From: Salvator merianae | Taxonomy: Eukaryota > Chordata > Lepidosauria > Squamata > Teiidae | Assembly (NCBI GenBank): GCA_003586115.2 | Contig: QVOM02000112.1 | Span: 47,360,743 to 47,424,742, forward strand | Length of the DNA stretch: 64,000 nt | Reading direction: 5' to 3' | Shown: one piece after another, positions 1 through 13,437 of the stretch | Position numbering within the stretch: position 1 is the stretch's first letter | Layout: each line of letters begins with the position of its first letter | Position numbers and translations under genes: made by a program | Notes under the pieces: generated by a model | What the model was told of the DNA's origin: nothing | Databases searched by the model: none | What the model saw: the letters and a program-made list of their open reading frames with translations, nothing else

Positions 1-3000
1 TTCTTGGCAACATGAAATCTGGAACATTATTTTGTAAATTTTGGTTGGAATCAGAAAGGCATTGCCTCACAAAAAAAATTCAGTCACTTATTAGGATAAC
101 AGCAAAGCAGTTTGTGTAAATATGTTTGTCTCAATTCTATGTTTAGAATTCTGTAATACTCTCCATTTTTAAAAAGACCAACAGCAAAAGCAAAACACAC
201 ATGCTAGCTTTCTAGCTCTTCACAGAAGAGTTGTACCTGATGCTTAATGGGCAATAATTTCAACTAAATCTTAATAAGCTGAATATGAAGAAGTAATCAT
301 AAGAGGGTTTCCTCTTTAAAATAACAAGGTAGAAGTAAAATATGCGCATCCACTTTGTAGAAATTGATTTGCATAATTTATTTTTAATGTGGCATTTGTG
401 CTGCCTTGGACCATGTTAATAATTTTGGCCATTTTCAGAAATCCATTTTTTGCTAGTTCCAGGCATTTTACTTTAGGAAGGATTCAGATCAGCTGTAACA
501 GATTCAGAGAAAGAGAGGTGTAAAAAAGTCCTCAGAGATACTAAAGGGCTAGTACTGTTTTGTCTGGAGAAGAAATGACTGTAGGGGAATATGATAGAAC
601 TGTTCAGATATCTTACATTATATCAAACAGAAGATGATGATAACATTATCCTAGAATAATGTACAAGGGAGGTAAAGTATGCTTTGCTATAAATTATTGC
701 ATGTGGTAGGGGGTTAGATACAGTTTCCTCCAAGTACCCTTCTAAGGCTTTATCTATCCCACCACTTTAGGCCATCACTGGGATAGGGTGGGCAAATGCT
801 TCTGCCCCTACCAGCCCTGGACCACCCCAATCCCCGACTGAAGTGCCCTTGTTTTAATCCTGTTTGAAGTACTCTAAAGACACTTTTGTTAGGGGGATCC
901 ATGTCCTCTCCCCCATGTGGATGCACAAAGCGGGGAAGAAGCAACTCAACAGGTGAAAAATCACTCCAGTAAGGACCAATTCCCACAAGGAGGACCAGAA
1001 ATGACTTCCAGCCACATTTCTAGTCCCCATGCATGAGTCCAGCTAGGATTTCCATTGCTGCCAGGAGAATTCTGTTCACATTAGTGCTCTGCTTGTCACC
1101 ATGGGTCCTCCTCCATGTTACCAACACTTGGTTGCCTTTGTGGTGGCTTGTGGCTTCCTTCCTCAAAGCAATGGGTGGTGTGGATGAAGCTTAATTCTAT
1201 GATTCTTTCTTCAGAGGGGCGGAGTCTCATGAGTGTGCACAGAGATTGCAGCCTTGTACTGCTGTGATATATTGTGTTAGCTTCACCCACATTCATCCCT
1301 GGCTCTGCTTCCTGTTAGATGCTCACACTCTCTTGCATGAGTCTCAAATGACATAAATCAGAACTGCAAACCACCCCCTTTGAGGTCACCAGAGTAATAC
1401 GTAATATAACAGGAGTGGGGCTCTTAAAGTGTTCTTCAACTGTAATGCACAAATAAGCTGAGAAGAAGCAAGATGTGTGCCTGTCCTGCATACTTGGTGT
1501 GCATCCATGTGAGAGTGAGGAGTGTCCAACCTCCTTTCAGTTACCTCCCTCACTGACATGCTGCTTCCAAAGTCTTGGCCATGAACAAATGTAATCTTTG
1601 GCCATCAAAATGATATGCCAGCCTCTCCCTAATATATTGCACTGAAATGATCGCACTGTCTCCAGCCGGATGATCTGCAGCATAAAATATTTTTTTTAAA
1701 AATAGCAAGAATTTAATTTTCATTGTGATGTGTTGGGTAGTAGGGACTGGGTAGCCGACAGCTAGAGACCACCAAGTTGCCTCTAAATCAGAGGCAGCAT
1801 CCCCATGGTGCAAAAAGGGGCACCTGTGAGACAGGATGTGGTGATCCTGCTACTGAGGCAGGTGGTCTGGTGTGTACATGGCCGTATGCCTCCTGCCCTT
1901 CCAGCTTCCAGGCCTGAAGCTTCTGAGGGAGTGGGCCTTTTGTTCTGCAGCCTCCAAAGTTTCTGCCTGGTGCAATCGACCATCAGATGGGAAATGGCTG
2001 CAGATGATGGCCGTTTTCTGCCTAACAATTGTGCTGGACAAAAAAATGGGGCAGGTAAATCACCCTGCTGCTGCTCCGTCTCCAGATGGCTGTCATGGGG
2101 TCTGGAAGAGGTGGCAAGTGCCCTCGGAGTTGTTTTTCATACTGTGCATGAACAGTGTCTCCAAGGGCAATTTCCACCCCTCCGGGGTGGGCTGCAAACT
2201 CAATGGGGTATTAGTATACAGATGCTGCAGGGCTCTGGGCCCTTTCCAGGCATCCTTGTTTAGGCACGTGAATGTAACCAGAGATAGTTGATCTTTAAGG
2301 CTCTTGCTTTGGAAATTATTACTGAAATGCAAAGAGCTCAGAGTCAGTGACTTGAGGAGTTTCCTACTGCTACCCTTTTTGACAAGGGAAAATTATGTGC
2401 ATTTGACCTTCAGAGCTTTTTTTCCTGCAGGGTTGCTTACAATACAAACTTCCAGGGCATAAACAACAAAAGTAGTTGTGCTTTTTTCTTTTTTTCAGCA
2501 AAGGCAACATTCCTAAGGTCACCCAAATACTTTCCTTTCTTGCATATTTTCTTCTTAAAGCCACGGCCATGTACTGCTTAATGACCAGTAGCACTCTTAC
2601 CATCAGGCTTTGCAAGTTCCAGAGTTGGAAACTGCCAGCTAAGCGAGTCTATTTTTATTTCTTTTTGTCACAGGAGGCTTGGGTTATTTTTGTAGCTACC
2701 ACATCTCCAAATCCCCCTTTCTGGCCTCCAAGAAGATCTTGGAGCATGTCAGTAATATACAAGTTTACCCTGACCTTAAGATGGACAGGAGGACAAGATT
2801 TTATGCCTAGCTCCTATTAAGAAACTAGGCTTAAGGCCTTTATACACTTACCTTTGTTCTGGAGTAAAAGTCCTCATAGTTTTTTCTGGACTTCATCTGT
2901 GTGCACATCAGTGTGGGACAGGGAGGCCTTCCCCACCACTGGTACACTCCATCTACTTTAGATGGTGCATGACCTAGACCAAAAGGCCCTTGACCTGGTT

Positions 3001-3685
3001 AAGCAGGTCTACTTCGAGGGGAATCCAGATCATGGAGTCATGCTTTTTGCATGCCTCCTTTTCCTGAACTACTGGGGGGCCCTTGCCATGGTGCACCAAT
3101 GTGCACCACCAAAGTGGGTTCCCCAGTGGCTTTGAGCCTACGAACTTTAGTTCCTAGTCCTTCAGAGCCCTCGGAGGTTGGCCCTGAAGCTTGTATGAGC
3201 TTTAGAGCTGGTGTGAGGGCTGCTCTGGACCAGCACTGTCACGCAGATGGCTCTGTTGCAGACCATACTTTGCCACGTTTTGGCCCAGCAGGCCTCACTG
3301 GTCCAGACCCACTGGCCTGGAACAAGGCTAGGTAAGTTCAGAAGGGTCCTTAATCAGCTTCAAGATTAGGCAATGATGCAAAAGTTGGAGATTTCCTCCC
3401 CTCTGACTAGAGCTTTCTTAAAATGAACCCTTCCCAATAAGGAACAAGAAAATGACTTTTATGCATGTAAACTGATGTGCAAACCTTTTAGCCTCTTAAG
3501 AAAAATCTCAGATTTCCTATCAGAACGGCAACAGACATTTCTACAAAAGGTTTTACCTCCCCTTTTTCGTTGGGGCCTTAATGTTGATATTTTAAAAATA
3601 CAAGTTCAACCCTATCATTTTTTTTACCTGTTTCTGCTTTATGCTGATGTCAGTTGGTTCCTAAAGGGCACACCCTCTGAGTGAT
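1..3685. other. Intergenic or intronic DNA, no gene recognised
   Basis: Mostly AT-leaning sequence with short homopolymers and no motif I can assign. Between about 1550 and 3340 composition is more balanced, and open frames overlap on both strands (for example 1805-2263 and 1872-2291 on +, 2093-2332 on -). None shows a recognisable domain, consistent splice pattern or family motif. This sub-block could be an old transposon remnant. Confidence 0.5.
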
Positions 3686-3843
3686 GGCTTTTTCCACACA
3701 GGGCCTTATTCCAGAATATATTCTTGAACAGGGCCTGCCATCTGCATGCTAGTGCAGACTGCAGCATGCCTTGCATTAACCTGCAAACTGCAGGCCCCTC
3801 TTATGGGATATTTCCCAGAATAAGTCACAGTGACAAAGAGGCC
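3686..3843. mobile_element. MITE-A copy 1, decayed palindromic DNA transposon
   Basis: A 158-bp relative of the 180-bp palindromic family seen intact at 8117, 37931 and 56674. The ends still resemble the family terminus (ggccctttctgcac), and the inner block 'ccatctgcatgctagtgcagactgcagca' type sequence is retained. The flanking triplets are gat and tat, so the 3-bp target duplication is degraded by one base. It is shorter and more diverged than the other copies, which suggests an older insertion. It has no coding capacity. Confidence 0.7.
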
Positions 3844-6344
3844 TATGACATGTTGGTGTTATTAAGTTCAATATAACTACTAATAATTTAACTGTCTTTG
3901 TTGATGTGAAGTCTACTGATTGAAATGTGTAAGGCTTTTCAAATATGCTTATGCACAAAAATGTGCTGTTTCCTTTCACTGTGATACATATGGTGACGAT
4001 ATCTGTAACCAATTTATTCACTAAATGAAGCTTTAGAGTAAGTTGCCAATATATATTCAATTGACCAGAAATTGGTATTCACTGATGCTGTCCAGCATCT
4101 CACTGCTGCACTGTGCTGAAGGATTTTGTGCTCATAGTGATATCTCTGTTAGTGATTGACTGATATAATCTGATATCATGGAAAGGTGGAGCAATGGAGG
4201 AATTTGGCCCTTTCGCTGATTTTGGCTGAGCCACAGCTGGTGGAATATCCAACACATAGAGGAATGAAAGAAAAGCGAAAGAGAAGTTTAGAAAGAGGGA
4301 TTTGGAATGGGAACAGAGCTGACGAAAGAGTAGAAGAGGGATTAGAGAGCCTAGCAAAGGAGGATATAGGAGACAAGAGATTTAAAAACTAGTTGGCGGG
4401 CCAAGGAAAGAGGTAGAAGGAAAAATAACCTGGAAGGGAACAGAATAGGAGAGAGCCACAGTAAGACAGCAGGACTGATTGTGGTTAGCTGCAATTGTGG
4501 TCTTCAGTTTATAGTCATTAATGTAAAGAAACACAGACCCTTATCTAGGCATTGTTTAGGGATGTGAAATGCTGCTTGCCTAATTTATTTCATGTCATTT
4601 ATTAGATACTTTCAGTAAAATACCATTATAAAATTTCATTTTAACAAGTGCTCAGCATGCTGGTACCTATTGGCCAGCATACTGAAAATTAAGGACTGCT
4701 TTACTTTCCAGTGTGCGATCAGAGAAAATACTGCTGAAGTTAACGAAAGCCTACTTACAAAAGAAGAAGCTAAACATACAGGAAGGGGCCTAGAGAATAT
4801 ACTCCTTCTTCCTATGGATATAGTCCTGGAACCAGGGGTGTAGCTAGAATAAAAGGCTTCCTGGATTCCTGGAAAAAGCTGATCTCACTCAGTGATAATT
4901 ATGCGCATATGTGGAACAATACAAGTGTGTTGCACGTCTCTTGAGAAACTTGATATCACAATGACAATCTCCTCCCTGTGACTGTTCACTCATGAAATAG
5001 TACTTCTCACTAGTAAATCTGAATTAGTTTAAAGCTGTTTTTTATTTCACATATATTTTTCTCTTCAGCAGCCAGGTATCCTGAAGGGATGATTCTTAGT
5101 GGATTAATGAACTGATTTCACAAGTCAGTGCAGTGGTACATGAGTGTGTAGCATGAGACATATTAATAATGTCACTGAATTTGACATTGTCTCCGTTTGT
5201 AGAACTGCTGGAGAAGCACCTGAAGAAATGCTTGGATGCAGCCTTAAACACATTTCTGTGGAATATGCTTCCCATTTAAATCAATAGGAGTTTTTACTTA
5301 GGACTTAAATAGCAGCCTGATTCACTTCCTGTGGAGATTGTGAACTCACTGGCTTCCAGTCAAATTCTTCACCAGAATTTATTAAGTTTCAGTCATTTTT
5401 AGATACATGGGTAGTTTCATAATCCACAGAAAAACTATTGTGATTTTCTTGTTATGTAGTAAATATATGCCTCAACATTATTACTGTTGTTGTTCTTATA
5501 GTATTGTATTATTGCACTAGAAAGCACCCTGAAAACTAACCAAGAGTAGGCTATTAACATTTTAAAAAATATTTAATCCCTTATTTTCAGAACAATAATA
5601 TCTCTTTTTGGCAGACATGTCTTTGGTTGCTAGAAAAGGGGGAGTTCACCCCTTCTCTTCCATCAGGCTAGCTCACTGCTGAAAAGGAAAGAAGATGCTG
5701 ATCGCTGCTTGGCAGGAGAGCAGTGGAGGAGGCCTTCACTGCCCCTCCCCCATGCGGAATAGCTTCCCCAAAGGGAGGTAATACTGCTGAAAAAGAAGGA
5801 TAAACTCCCTGATGGTCATCTGTTTGGTGCAGAGGGAGGGGCAGCGTAGGAATCTTGCTCCTCTCCTCTCCTACTGAATACCTCAGGATGTTTTTTTTCC
5901 TGTTCCTTTTCAGTGTTTTGTCCTGCTCAAAGGGGAAGGAAAAAAGTCTTGTTACCCTGCTTTCTATCACAGAAGTTTGGTTTACTTTGGTGTATTTATG
6001 TTTTAATACTACCCTCCACCAAAGTCCCAGGGTGGTGAACATATGAATAGGTACAAACAGCAAATAAAGTTCATAAAATACCTTAAAACAGATTCAGAAT
6101 GAAAACATCAATTGTTTATACTAATGCCGAAAATCTACAATAAGAGCTCTCATTGTATATGTACATGTGTATATCAAAATGATACCTAAATGCCCTAGCT
6201 AACAATACAATCTGAAAACCAAAATAAGCACAATCAACCAGGCAGGTGTTATGAGAGAGAAATTAATAATAATCCCTAAAAGCCTGGTTGAAAAGATACA
6301 ATTTTATGAGACAGTAAAAGAAGTTTAGTGTTAAAGCATGGTAT
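3844..6344. other. AT-rich intergenic or intronic DNA
   Basis: No gene, recognisable transposon or structured element was identified. A purine-rich patch lies at about 4260-4450. Short overlapping frames at 4100-4392 and 5668-6063 have no recognisable protein features. Confidence 0.5.
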
Positions 6345-6545
6345 AGTTCTTGGAAAGATTATTCCAAAGTTGGGGGCCACCTGGAGAAGGCCCTATTCCT
6401 AGCCATTGACCCAAAAACCTCATCCAGTGACTTAACCACTAGAAGAACCTCCATGGTAGATCTGGATTCATGGGCAGGGCAGGGCAGGACTGTACAGAAG
6501 GTGGTGTTCTTCAGATAATCGAGAGATTTTCAAAAGTAATTTAAT
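6345..6545. mobile_element. LINE-derived 3'-region fragment (L2/CR1-like)
   Basis: The stretch around 6360-6395 (gttgggggccacctggagaa, then ggccctattcctag) and the later block tagatctggattcatgggca match, from memory, a very common reptile LINE-derived repeat. A second diverged copy with the same landmarks lies at 61260-61500. The two copies in one window support a dispersed repeat. Assignment to the L2/CR1 superfamily is from recall, and orientation was not determined. Confidence 0.5.
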
Positions 6546-8116
6546 AGTTCCTCCCATAAAGGAACCCGTGCCAATCATGTGTTTGCACAGGAGAGAATAG
6601 AGAATGGCTCTCCCAATTTCCCCTCCCAAAAGCCATTTACTGCTGAAAGGGAGAAGGAAAGTGGTGGTTCAATTTCCATTTTACCCTCTGGCCAAACTGC
6701 CTCAAACAATTTTGGTTTGGTCTGGTTCAAGTACAAACCAAATCACCAAAATCTGAACTTGTACACACTTCTTATACTCTTATTTATACTTTTTACATTT
6801 CCTAGTTTTTGAACTTTATGCTAACCTCCTTTGATGCCTGAACTTTTGATGCACTCAGCTCTTCAAAACTGAGCTTAGCTAGCTTGCAGAAAAACAAAAC
6901 AAAAAAGGCCACCATAAAAAGAAATATAATTGGTGAATGGGGCAGTTTTGTATCCAGTTATTTCTTTTCTCTGAATTTATTTATGACAACAAGCTGAAAT
7001 TTGCAGGGTTTGTTTCCTGTTTCTAACAGTGACTTAAATAGACATGACTGTCAGACTAAAGAACAAAAAAGAATCAGTATTTTAGACTAGCTTGTGTAGG
7101 AAACTACCTTTACCAAATCCCAGTGAAGGATATATGTGTTCATCCCTTTTTTAGCAGTATAGATCTGTTTCCAAAACCAATCAAATTACACAAATCACAG
7201 CGAGAGAACTGGCTTGACTGTTGCTTTCTTTAACTGCCAGTTTTCAATTGCTGGTAATAACTTCTGTTATGTGGTCTCACATAGCATGGCTTCATGTTAC
7301 ACAACTGAGGTTGCATTTTAGTGACTGTATGAACAAAACTGTGTCATGTGAGGGTCATGTTACGCAAGGGATGTCTGTCACTGTTGAACAGGAAATTATG
7401 GTGAGATTGACCCCACAGCGTGGACACCTTATGGTGATCGGCAGCGCTGCGCATGGTGCGGCGGGCATGGCTGTGCATTCCCAAGTGCGAATGCACTTTA
7501 CCGGGAGCTGGCTAGCAGTTCCTGGTAAAAGTTGTGGAGGGCTACAAGAGATTAGGAGCAGCTGTAGCCTGCTCCCAGCCACTCGGGCCTCCACAGAGTG
7601 CAGAAGCACTTTGCTAGCAAACGTCCCTGACGCTTGCTAGCACAAAGTGAGAACAGGTCCTGGATACTGCTTGCTTACTAGGCTCATTCTTTCATCCATC
7701 ATACACCAGCATTCCTGCACATAACATACAAGTAACTAGGAGGAAACCTGTTTGTTTTGTTTTTTTCTTTTTGGATGGCTTAGTCATATTTCTGAAATAA
7801 CATTTCTATTCATTTTCCCATCCCATGCAACCTAAACTATTCTGTATTTAAGTAGTCACAGCTGAAAGTAAAGACCAGAAGAAGAAGCCTGATAATACTA
7901 TATTGTCCATGACTGCTCAGAAGAAAGTATCATTGACTTCAATTGGGTTTAGTTTAAGATAAGTGGGTATATGATTGTAGCTTGAGAAAAATCAGCTTGA
8001 GAAGATGTAATAGCTGGGTTTAGAGATTTTTTTAAAAAGTGGAAGCTTGCTTTATTATGAGAGACAACAGAATACCAAATACTTAAAAATTTGGTGTTGA
8101 AAAGTTATCAGACAGA
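6546..8116. other. No gene seen; one GC-richer patch
   Basis: Mainly AT-rich. Between about 7390 and 7650 there is a GC-richer patch with opposed overlapping frames (7221-7640 on +, 7355-7609 on -) and repeated gctagca motifs. It may be a piece of a non-autonomous DNA transposon, but I could not define its ends. Confidence 0.4.
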
Positions 8117-8296
8117 GGCCCTTTCTGCACTGGGCCTTATTTTGGATTATATCCCGAAATAGGTGCCTGCTATCTGCATGCTGGTGCAGACTACAGCAGG
8201 CCCTGCTAGAGGCTTGCCAGAGGCTGCACTAACATATAGACACCAAGCACCTATTCCAAGATATAATTCAAAATAAGGCCCAGTGCAGAAAGGGGC
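8117..8296. mobile_element. MITE-A copy 2, 180-bp palindromic DNA transposon
   Basis: The first about 46 bp are the reverse complement of the last about 46 bp with only a few mismatches, and similarity continues toward the centre, so the whole element can fold into one hairpin. Left end ggccctttctgcactgggcc; right end ggcccagtgcagaaaggggc. It is flanked by the same triplet, aga, at 8114-8116 and 8297-8299. A 3-bp duplication fits PIF/Harbinger-type transposition, although those usually show TWA. It encodes nothing and would depend on a transposase elsewhere. Confidence 0.85.
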
Positions 8297-11200
8297 AGAG
8301 GAAAGCTGCTTAAATATATCATCTAAACCAGTTTATGCAGGAGCCTCAGAATGGGTTGGATTAGTTAATTCAGTTCAATGGATTGTACCTCGTGTTTTCT
8401 GATGAAAGATGGTAGGAAGAGTTTTGGAAAAAGAAATTTCTTCCAACTCTCTTTGCAGGCATCCATCCATTTATCTGTTGATTTGGATTTACAAGGGTGG
8501 GATAGCAGAGCCAGTTGCTTGGTGGTCCTACTGCTGCCACTTCCAGTTTTGGTGCCATCTGCTGAATGCAGTTTTGATCTATTGGATCCATTATGTTACT
8601 AGATTCAGTAAAGATGCAACTGCCTAGCAGCAAACAGGAGCAGTGACCTGTGAATTGGAACTCACAGGAAAGAGACAGGTGAGGTAAAGCTCTTCCTATT
8701 GCATGCATCCAGCCACGATCTTACCTGTAGTTAGAATAGAAATAAGAGTTCTACAGCATTTATGTTTTGGAAGCCCTACCACCACAGTGCCACTGGCATG
8801 TACTGGTTTTGAAGTATACCAGCTGGCTAGGACCCTGTACAGTAGATGAACACAGGAATTGGCTCATGGGACCATTTCCTGTGTCCGATGACCCCGCCTC
8901 AGTAGCATTATAGCCAGGGATTTAACTTTCCCTGGATGCAGTGTTGATGACTAGGGGCAGCAGGCAGTGTGTGAACAGTGCAGTGCTGCTTTAAGATGAG
9001 CGCTCTCTTCTTAATTAGCAGAGAGGAGAGCTCTATGCTAACAGAGCTCCCCCCGCGCCGTACTCTCTGCCGCTTTACTTCCATCTTTCCTGGTATACAT
9101 ATTCCCATTTCTACTGTTTCCTAGCCACTTTCCAGCCTGAGCTGGTTTTACAATATGACAACCAAGTGTTTTGTACTAGAATTACTAGACACCTTTTGGA
9201 TGTGCCCTGCTGCCATTTCTATATTGGCCTAAGACATATTTGCTCACTAGCCAGTGGTAGTCTGCAGAGCACTATCAGGGGTGATGTGGAGCTGGAAACT
9301 TCATTTTAATTTTGCTGGAACGCATTTTGGTCTCTGGCAGACTGAAACATGGTTCAGCGAGAGTAAGGATAGGCTTCTAATCACAGCTTCATCCTCCCGT
9401 TCTGCTTTCCTGCAGTGAAGCTCCACCATAACAGCATCATGCGGGTCTTACCAGAATGAGCAAGGAAAGAAGGAACCAGGGAAGGAAAAAATCAGATGCA
9501 ATGTAGATTGTTGAGTATGAAAACAACATCAGACATCTGGAGATGTGCTTCTGTCCCATTTAACAATTCTAATTTGTCAATTTTGAATAACACATAAAAG
9601 ATTGTCTAGTTTCAGCAAAATGGCAGTTAGAAAATTATAAACTCTCCAATTATAAACTCTTCATCTAGTGGTTTGTTATCTTTTCATTTGACAGTTGCTG
9701 CCTGGCTACATTTCGTGGCCACTGAAGTTCCCTTTTAATTTTATCTATGCACGTATTATTTTAATCCTACCTCTTGATGTGAAAAAGCCTCAGGACGACT
9801 TATAATATACCACTACAATTCTGTGATAGGAGAATGCCTAAAAGAAAATGGAGTTTGGTGCTGTAAGAACAATGTGGCTGAAGGACAGCTCCCATCTTTA
9901 CTGCTGTTGTCCACGCCAGCAGGAATTGACAGAAAGTGTCATTTAGTGACATCTGAGGGCTGTGCAGTGGCTTCTACTTTGCTAGGCAGCTGTGAGTTCC
10001 ATAGATGAACAGGATATTTCTCCGAGTCACCCATCTAACTTCAGGGGTAAGGAAGAGGGAGATGGCTTCTGTAAAAGATCTCAATTGGCTGAAAGATCCT
10101 TGCAGGGCAGTGTTTACCAATGCATGGTACATGAAAAGATTTTAGGTAAGGATGTGTCAGTTGAACTGTCTGAGTCTGCAAACACTGACCAACCAAAGGA
10201 GGTCTAGAATTGAAGGAATTCAGTTCTACACCTCTGTAGGCTTCAGATAAGATGGGAGGGCAGGTGGGAGCCTGTTAATGTGGAAACAACCCTTATCTGC
10301 CCTCTCTGTGGCCTGCACTGCAGCTGGGCTCCTGTGCAGCTCACAGCAGAGCTCAGGGAAAGGACAGGGAGACTAAGATCGCCCGGGGACATGAGATGAC
10401 GTGATTTCCTGCACCACACAGCTCCCTAGATGCAAGGCCACAGGGCCCCTTCAACAGACTCCCATCGGCACCTTTCATTCACCGGCGTCTCCCTCTTTCT
10501 CTGACAGCTGAAGAAGTGTGAGGTTGAATCGTAATAATAATAATAGAAAAGTAAATATGTGAATATACAAGTTGTAGATTTTCCAGTTTGTAAGTTTATG
10601 AAAATAGCAAGCATTAAATAAATGCAGCTGATTTTTTTTAAAAAAAAAATTAAATACATTTATTTAAGTGAGAAAATGAGTCAGTTTATATAGTAAATAG
10701 TGAATAATGCTCCAGATGTACACAGATGTGGCAAAACCTGTGACGATGACGCATAAGTAGTTGAAGTTTGGAAAACACTATTATAAGAAAAAATAATATT
10801 TTGTGTATCTGAACTCCAGGTCATTTAGGAGTTTAAAAGGGCAAACTTTTGAATTGGGCTGAAATCAAACTAGTGGGCAGTTATAAAATTTTAATACTTT
10901 GTTTCCTATATTGATGGTGGTCATTGTAAGTTAATAATCTGGCTGCTGCATTCATGGAGTTGCCCATCAAATCCAGGTCAAAGTCCATCTATTTTTAGTA
11001 GTTTTGCAGGAAAGGGAAGATCAGCAGGGTGGCAACCTATGGATGAGAATGGAGACCATGATGGGGAAGGATGAAACTACGATAGGGACCCTTCCCTTCC
11101 CCCTCCCCCACCCTTTTCAGAAATGTCGTGCATTCTACCATTGGAATGTACACATCTTAAGCTGCACCTGCTGAAATTCCCTCCTATTGCACAACTATTC

Positions 11201-11684
11201 AAGATATAGAAACCTGATCGGGATTCCATATGGAAACCCTATACACTCAGTGCCAGTTGAACTTCCCAGATGCTTTTCAGAGGCAGTCCCATTTGCAGTG
11301 CTTTGCAGTACTTTAGCCTGGATATAACCATATCTTTCTTTCTGAGGAATTATGTTGGCTTGGTTCACTTACAAACCAAAGCTGGTGAGCCCAAGATTCC
11401 AACGAATATAATGATCCCTCCTTTTTTTTTTTTTTCTTCATTTGCTGTTATTTTCTCTTTGAACATCTAGTTGAAATTTATCTTTAAATAAACATTTCTT
11501 CTCCTCCTTGGCTGTATCCTCTTGGTGCCAGGGGAGGAGCTATTCTGAATAAGGTGCCCAGAGAGTGTAAGCCAATCAGCACAAGATGTTCTTGGATGAG
11601 ACAAATTACCTAGAACCATTTCAGCCAAGCTTCAGGACTAGACAAAATCAGCCAACTACTTAGTCAGATTTGGCTTTTTTTTAG
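8297..11684. other. Intergenic or intronic DNA, no gene recognised
   Basis: No coding exon or confident repeat was recognised. There is a small TAA run near 10534, an A/T tract around 10629-10650 and a poly-T run near 11421-11433. Short overlapping frames at 8370-8708 occur on both strands without family motifs. Confidence 0.5.
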
Positions 11685-13437
11685 GCTTTTTCTATGGCAA
11701 GGATAATTTGTTCGGCTGATTTCTGGCAGCCTGTTGGCCATGAGGCGGATAGAGGAAGCGCTGCCCTGTTGATTCTTTTGGGTGTCTCAGCTGCTTTCAA
11801 TAGCATTGTGAATGGTTTCCTCCTGGAAAGACTTTCAGGGTTGGGCGCTGGAGGCGCATCTGGCAGTGGTTCTGCTCCTACCTAGATGACCAATTCTAGA
11901 AGATGGTGCAGGCAAACCACTGCTCATCCCCTTGGTAATTATGCTTTGAGGTTCCAAAAGGGTTCTGTTCCTTTCTCCATGATATTTAACATCTGTGTGA
12001 ATCTACTGGTGGACTCATTCAGACTTTCAGCTTAAGGTGTTATCCATATGCAGATGATACCCTGTTTCTCATCGGACCTAGGGAATGCAGTAGATGCCCT
12101 AAATCAGTGCTCGAATGTGACAGTAGATGAGTGTGAATAAACTGAAAATTCTGTCCAGAAAAAACAGAAGTGGTGTTGGTTGATGGTTCATCCATTCAGG
12201 TAAGTGTCCTAGTTTGGGTTGCATGTCCCATGAGGATCAGAATCACGGCTTAGGAGTGTTTATTGACCAAGATTTGTCAGTGCAGTTTTAAATGGCTTCT
12301 GTACCTTGGAGAGCCTTTTATCAGGCTTAATCCAGAAAGCAAGAAAGAATGAGGGATCTAAATAAGTTCTGCTATTGCCTCTTGTTGTTTCCCCACACAT
12401 GTGGGGAGCAACCCCCAGCTTACCTTTACATCTGGCAAGCAGCTGTCATGACTACACCGACTGAGGCTCTTGGAAGCCAGTCAAGCACCACCCACTTCCT
12501 TTTCTTGTTTTTTGCATGTTTGGCTGGCTTCCAGTAGCCCCAATTGGGTCAATGGAGAAAGCTGCTCACCAGATATAAAGGTAAGCAAAGCTATTACAGG
12601 AAATCCAGTGTCACTGCTGGATTTCCTGTAATAACATTGCAATATGCTCTTTGCATATTGCAATCAGCACTATATTGAAAATGGGTAGGGTATGTTTGGA
12701 ATTCTCAATATAGCGTCAAGAGGATCCTGGGATATATTTTGTGCCTGGAGGCAGCCTCAGTTGTGGCTGATGTGCCAGCTGCATCCTTACCTCTATGAGG
12801 AGGACCCAGGTACACAAGCTCTGGTAGCCCCTTACTAAGACAATTGCAATGCATTGTCCATGGGACTGCTTTTTGAAATGGTTCAGAAACTCCAGGTGGT
12901 CCAGAAAAGGGCTGCAAGGCTATTAATAGGGACTGTGCGTTTTGAACACATCATATCAGTGCTTTGTTAAGTGCACCGACTCCCCATTTGCTTCCAGACC
13001 CAATTTAAAGTGCTGATTCTGCGTTACCTGAAAGAGTGCATTGTACCATATATTCCTAGTCACAGCTTGAGGTCTGTAAAAGAAGCCCTGCTCTGTGCAC
13101 TCTTGCCAAATGAAGGAAACTCAGTGACCACAAAGGAAAGACCCTTCTCAGTGGTGGCAACCAGGATCTGGAAGCGCATTCACAGAGAGGTACATCTGAC
13201 ACTATCCCTATATGCTTTTATGTACCAGCAAAGACCTTTTTATTCACCCAGATATTTTAGAAGCCTGATTGTATGGTTTTAAAAATTGGTTTTATTGCAT
13301 TCTTTAAATTGTGTGGTTTCATTTGGTATTTTGTATATATATATTTAAAACTATTATTCTATGTTTTTAATGGTTGGTTTATCAGCTTGCTAGAGAACTT
13401 TGGTTATTAGGCAGCTATATAAATCCAGTAAATAAAT
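11685..13437 (+). mobile_element. L2-like LINE, degraded reverse-transcriptase region to 3' end
   Basis: Broken + strand reading frames recall the L2/CR1 ORF2. About 11764-11860 gives LLILLGVSAAFNS (compare the family's LLDLSAAFD box). About 11940-12075 gives a FQKGSVPFSMIFNI-like stretch and a decayed QYADDT box (tatgcagatgataccctg). About 12975-13020 gives LPICFQTQFKVLILRY, the usual motif near the C-terminus. The 3' end is aggcagctatataaatccag followed by taaataaataaa, a typical L2-type microsatellite tail. Many stops and frameshifts show it is dead. The copy is interrupted at about 12345-12715 by a cluster of hairpins. Confidence 0.8.
12391..12713. repeat. Cluster of inverted repeats inserted in the L2 copy
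   Basis: Five hairpin structures lie in a row where L2 similarity breaks. (1) ccccac/gtgggg at 12391-12406. (2) Arms 12418-12444 and 12560-12586 (gcttaccttta... / ...aaggtaagc), with a nested stem ggaagccag/ctggcttcc at 12472-12480 and 12523-12531. (3) A perfect 16-bp stem at 12593-12608 and 12617-12632. (4) A perfect 12-bp stem at 12636-12647 and 12653-12664. (5) A perfect 9-bp stem at 12670-12678 and 12705-12713. The pattern suggests a foldback element or nested palindromic insertions. No target duplication was found. Confidence 0.75.

Noticed and set aside
1805..2291. Two overlapping frames of 152 and 139 codons
   Set aside because: Both registers are open over the same bases, and neither shows a recognisable motif; at most an old repeat.
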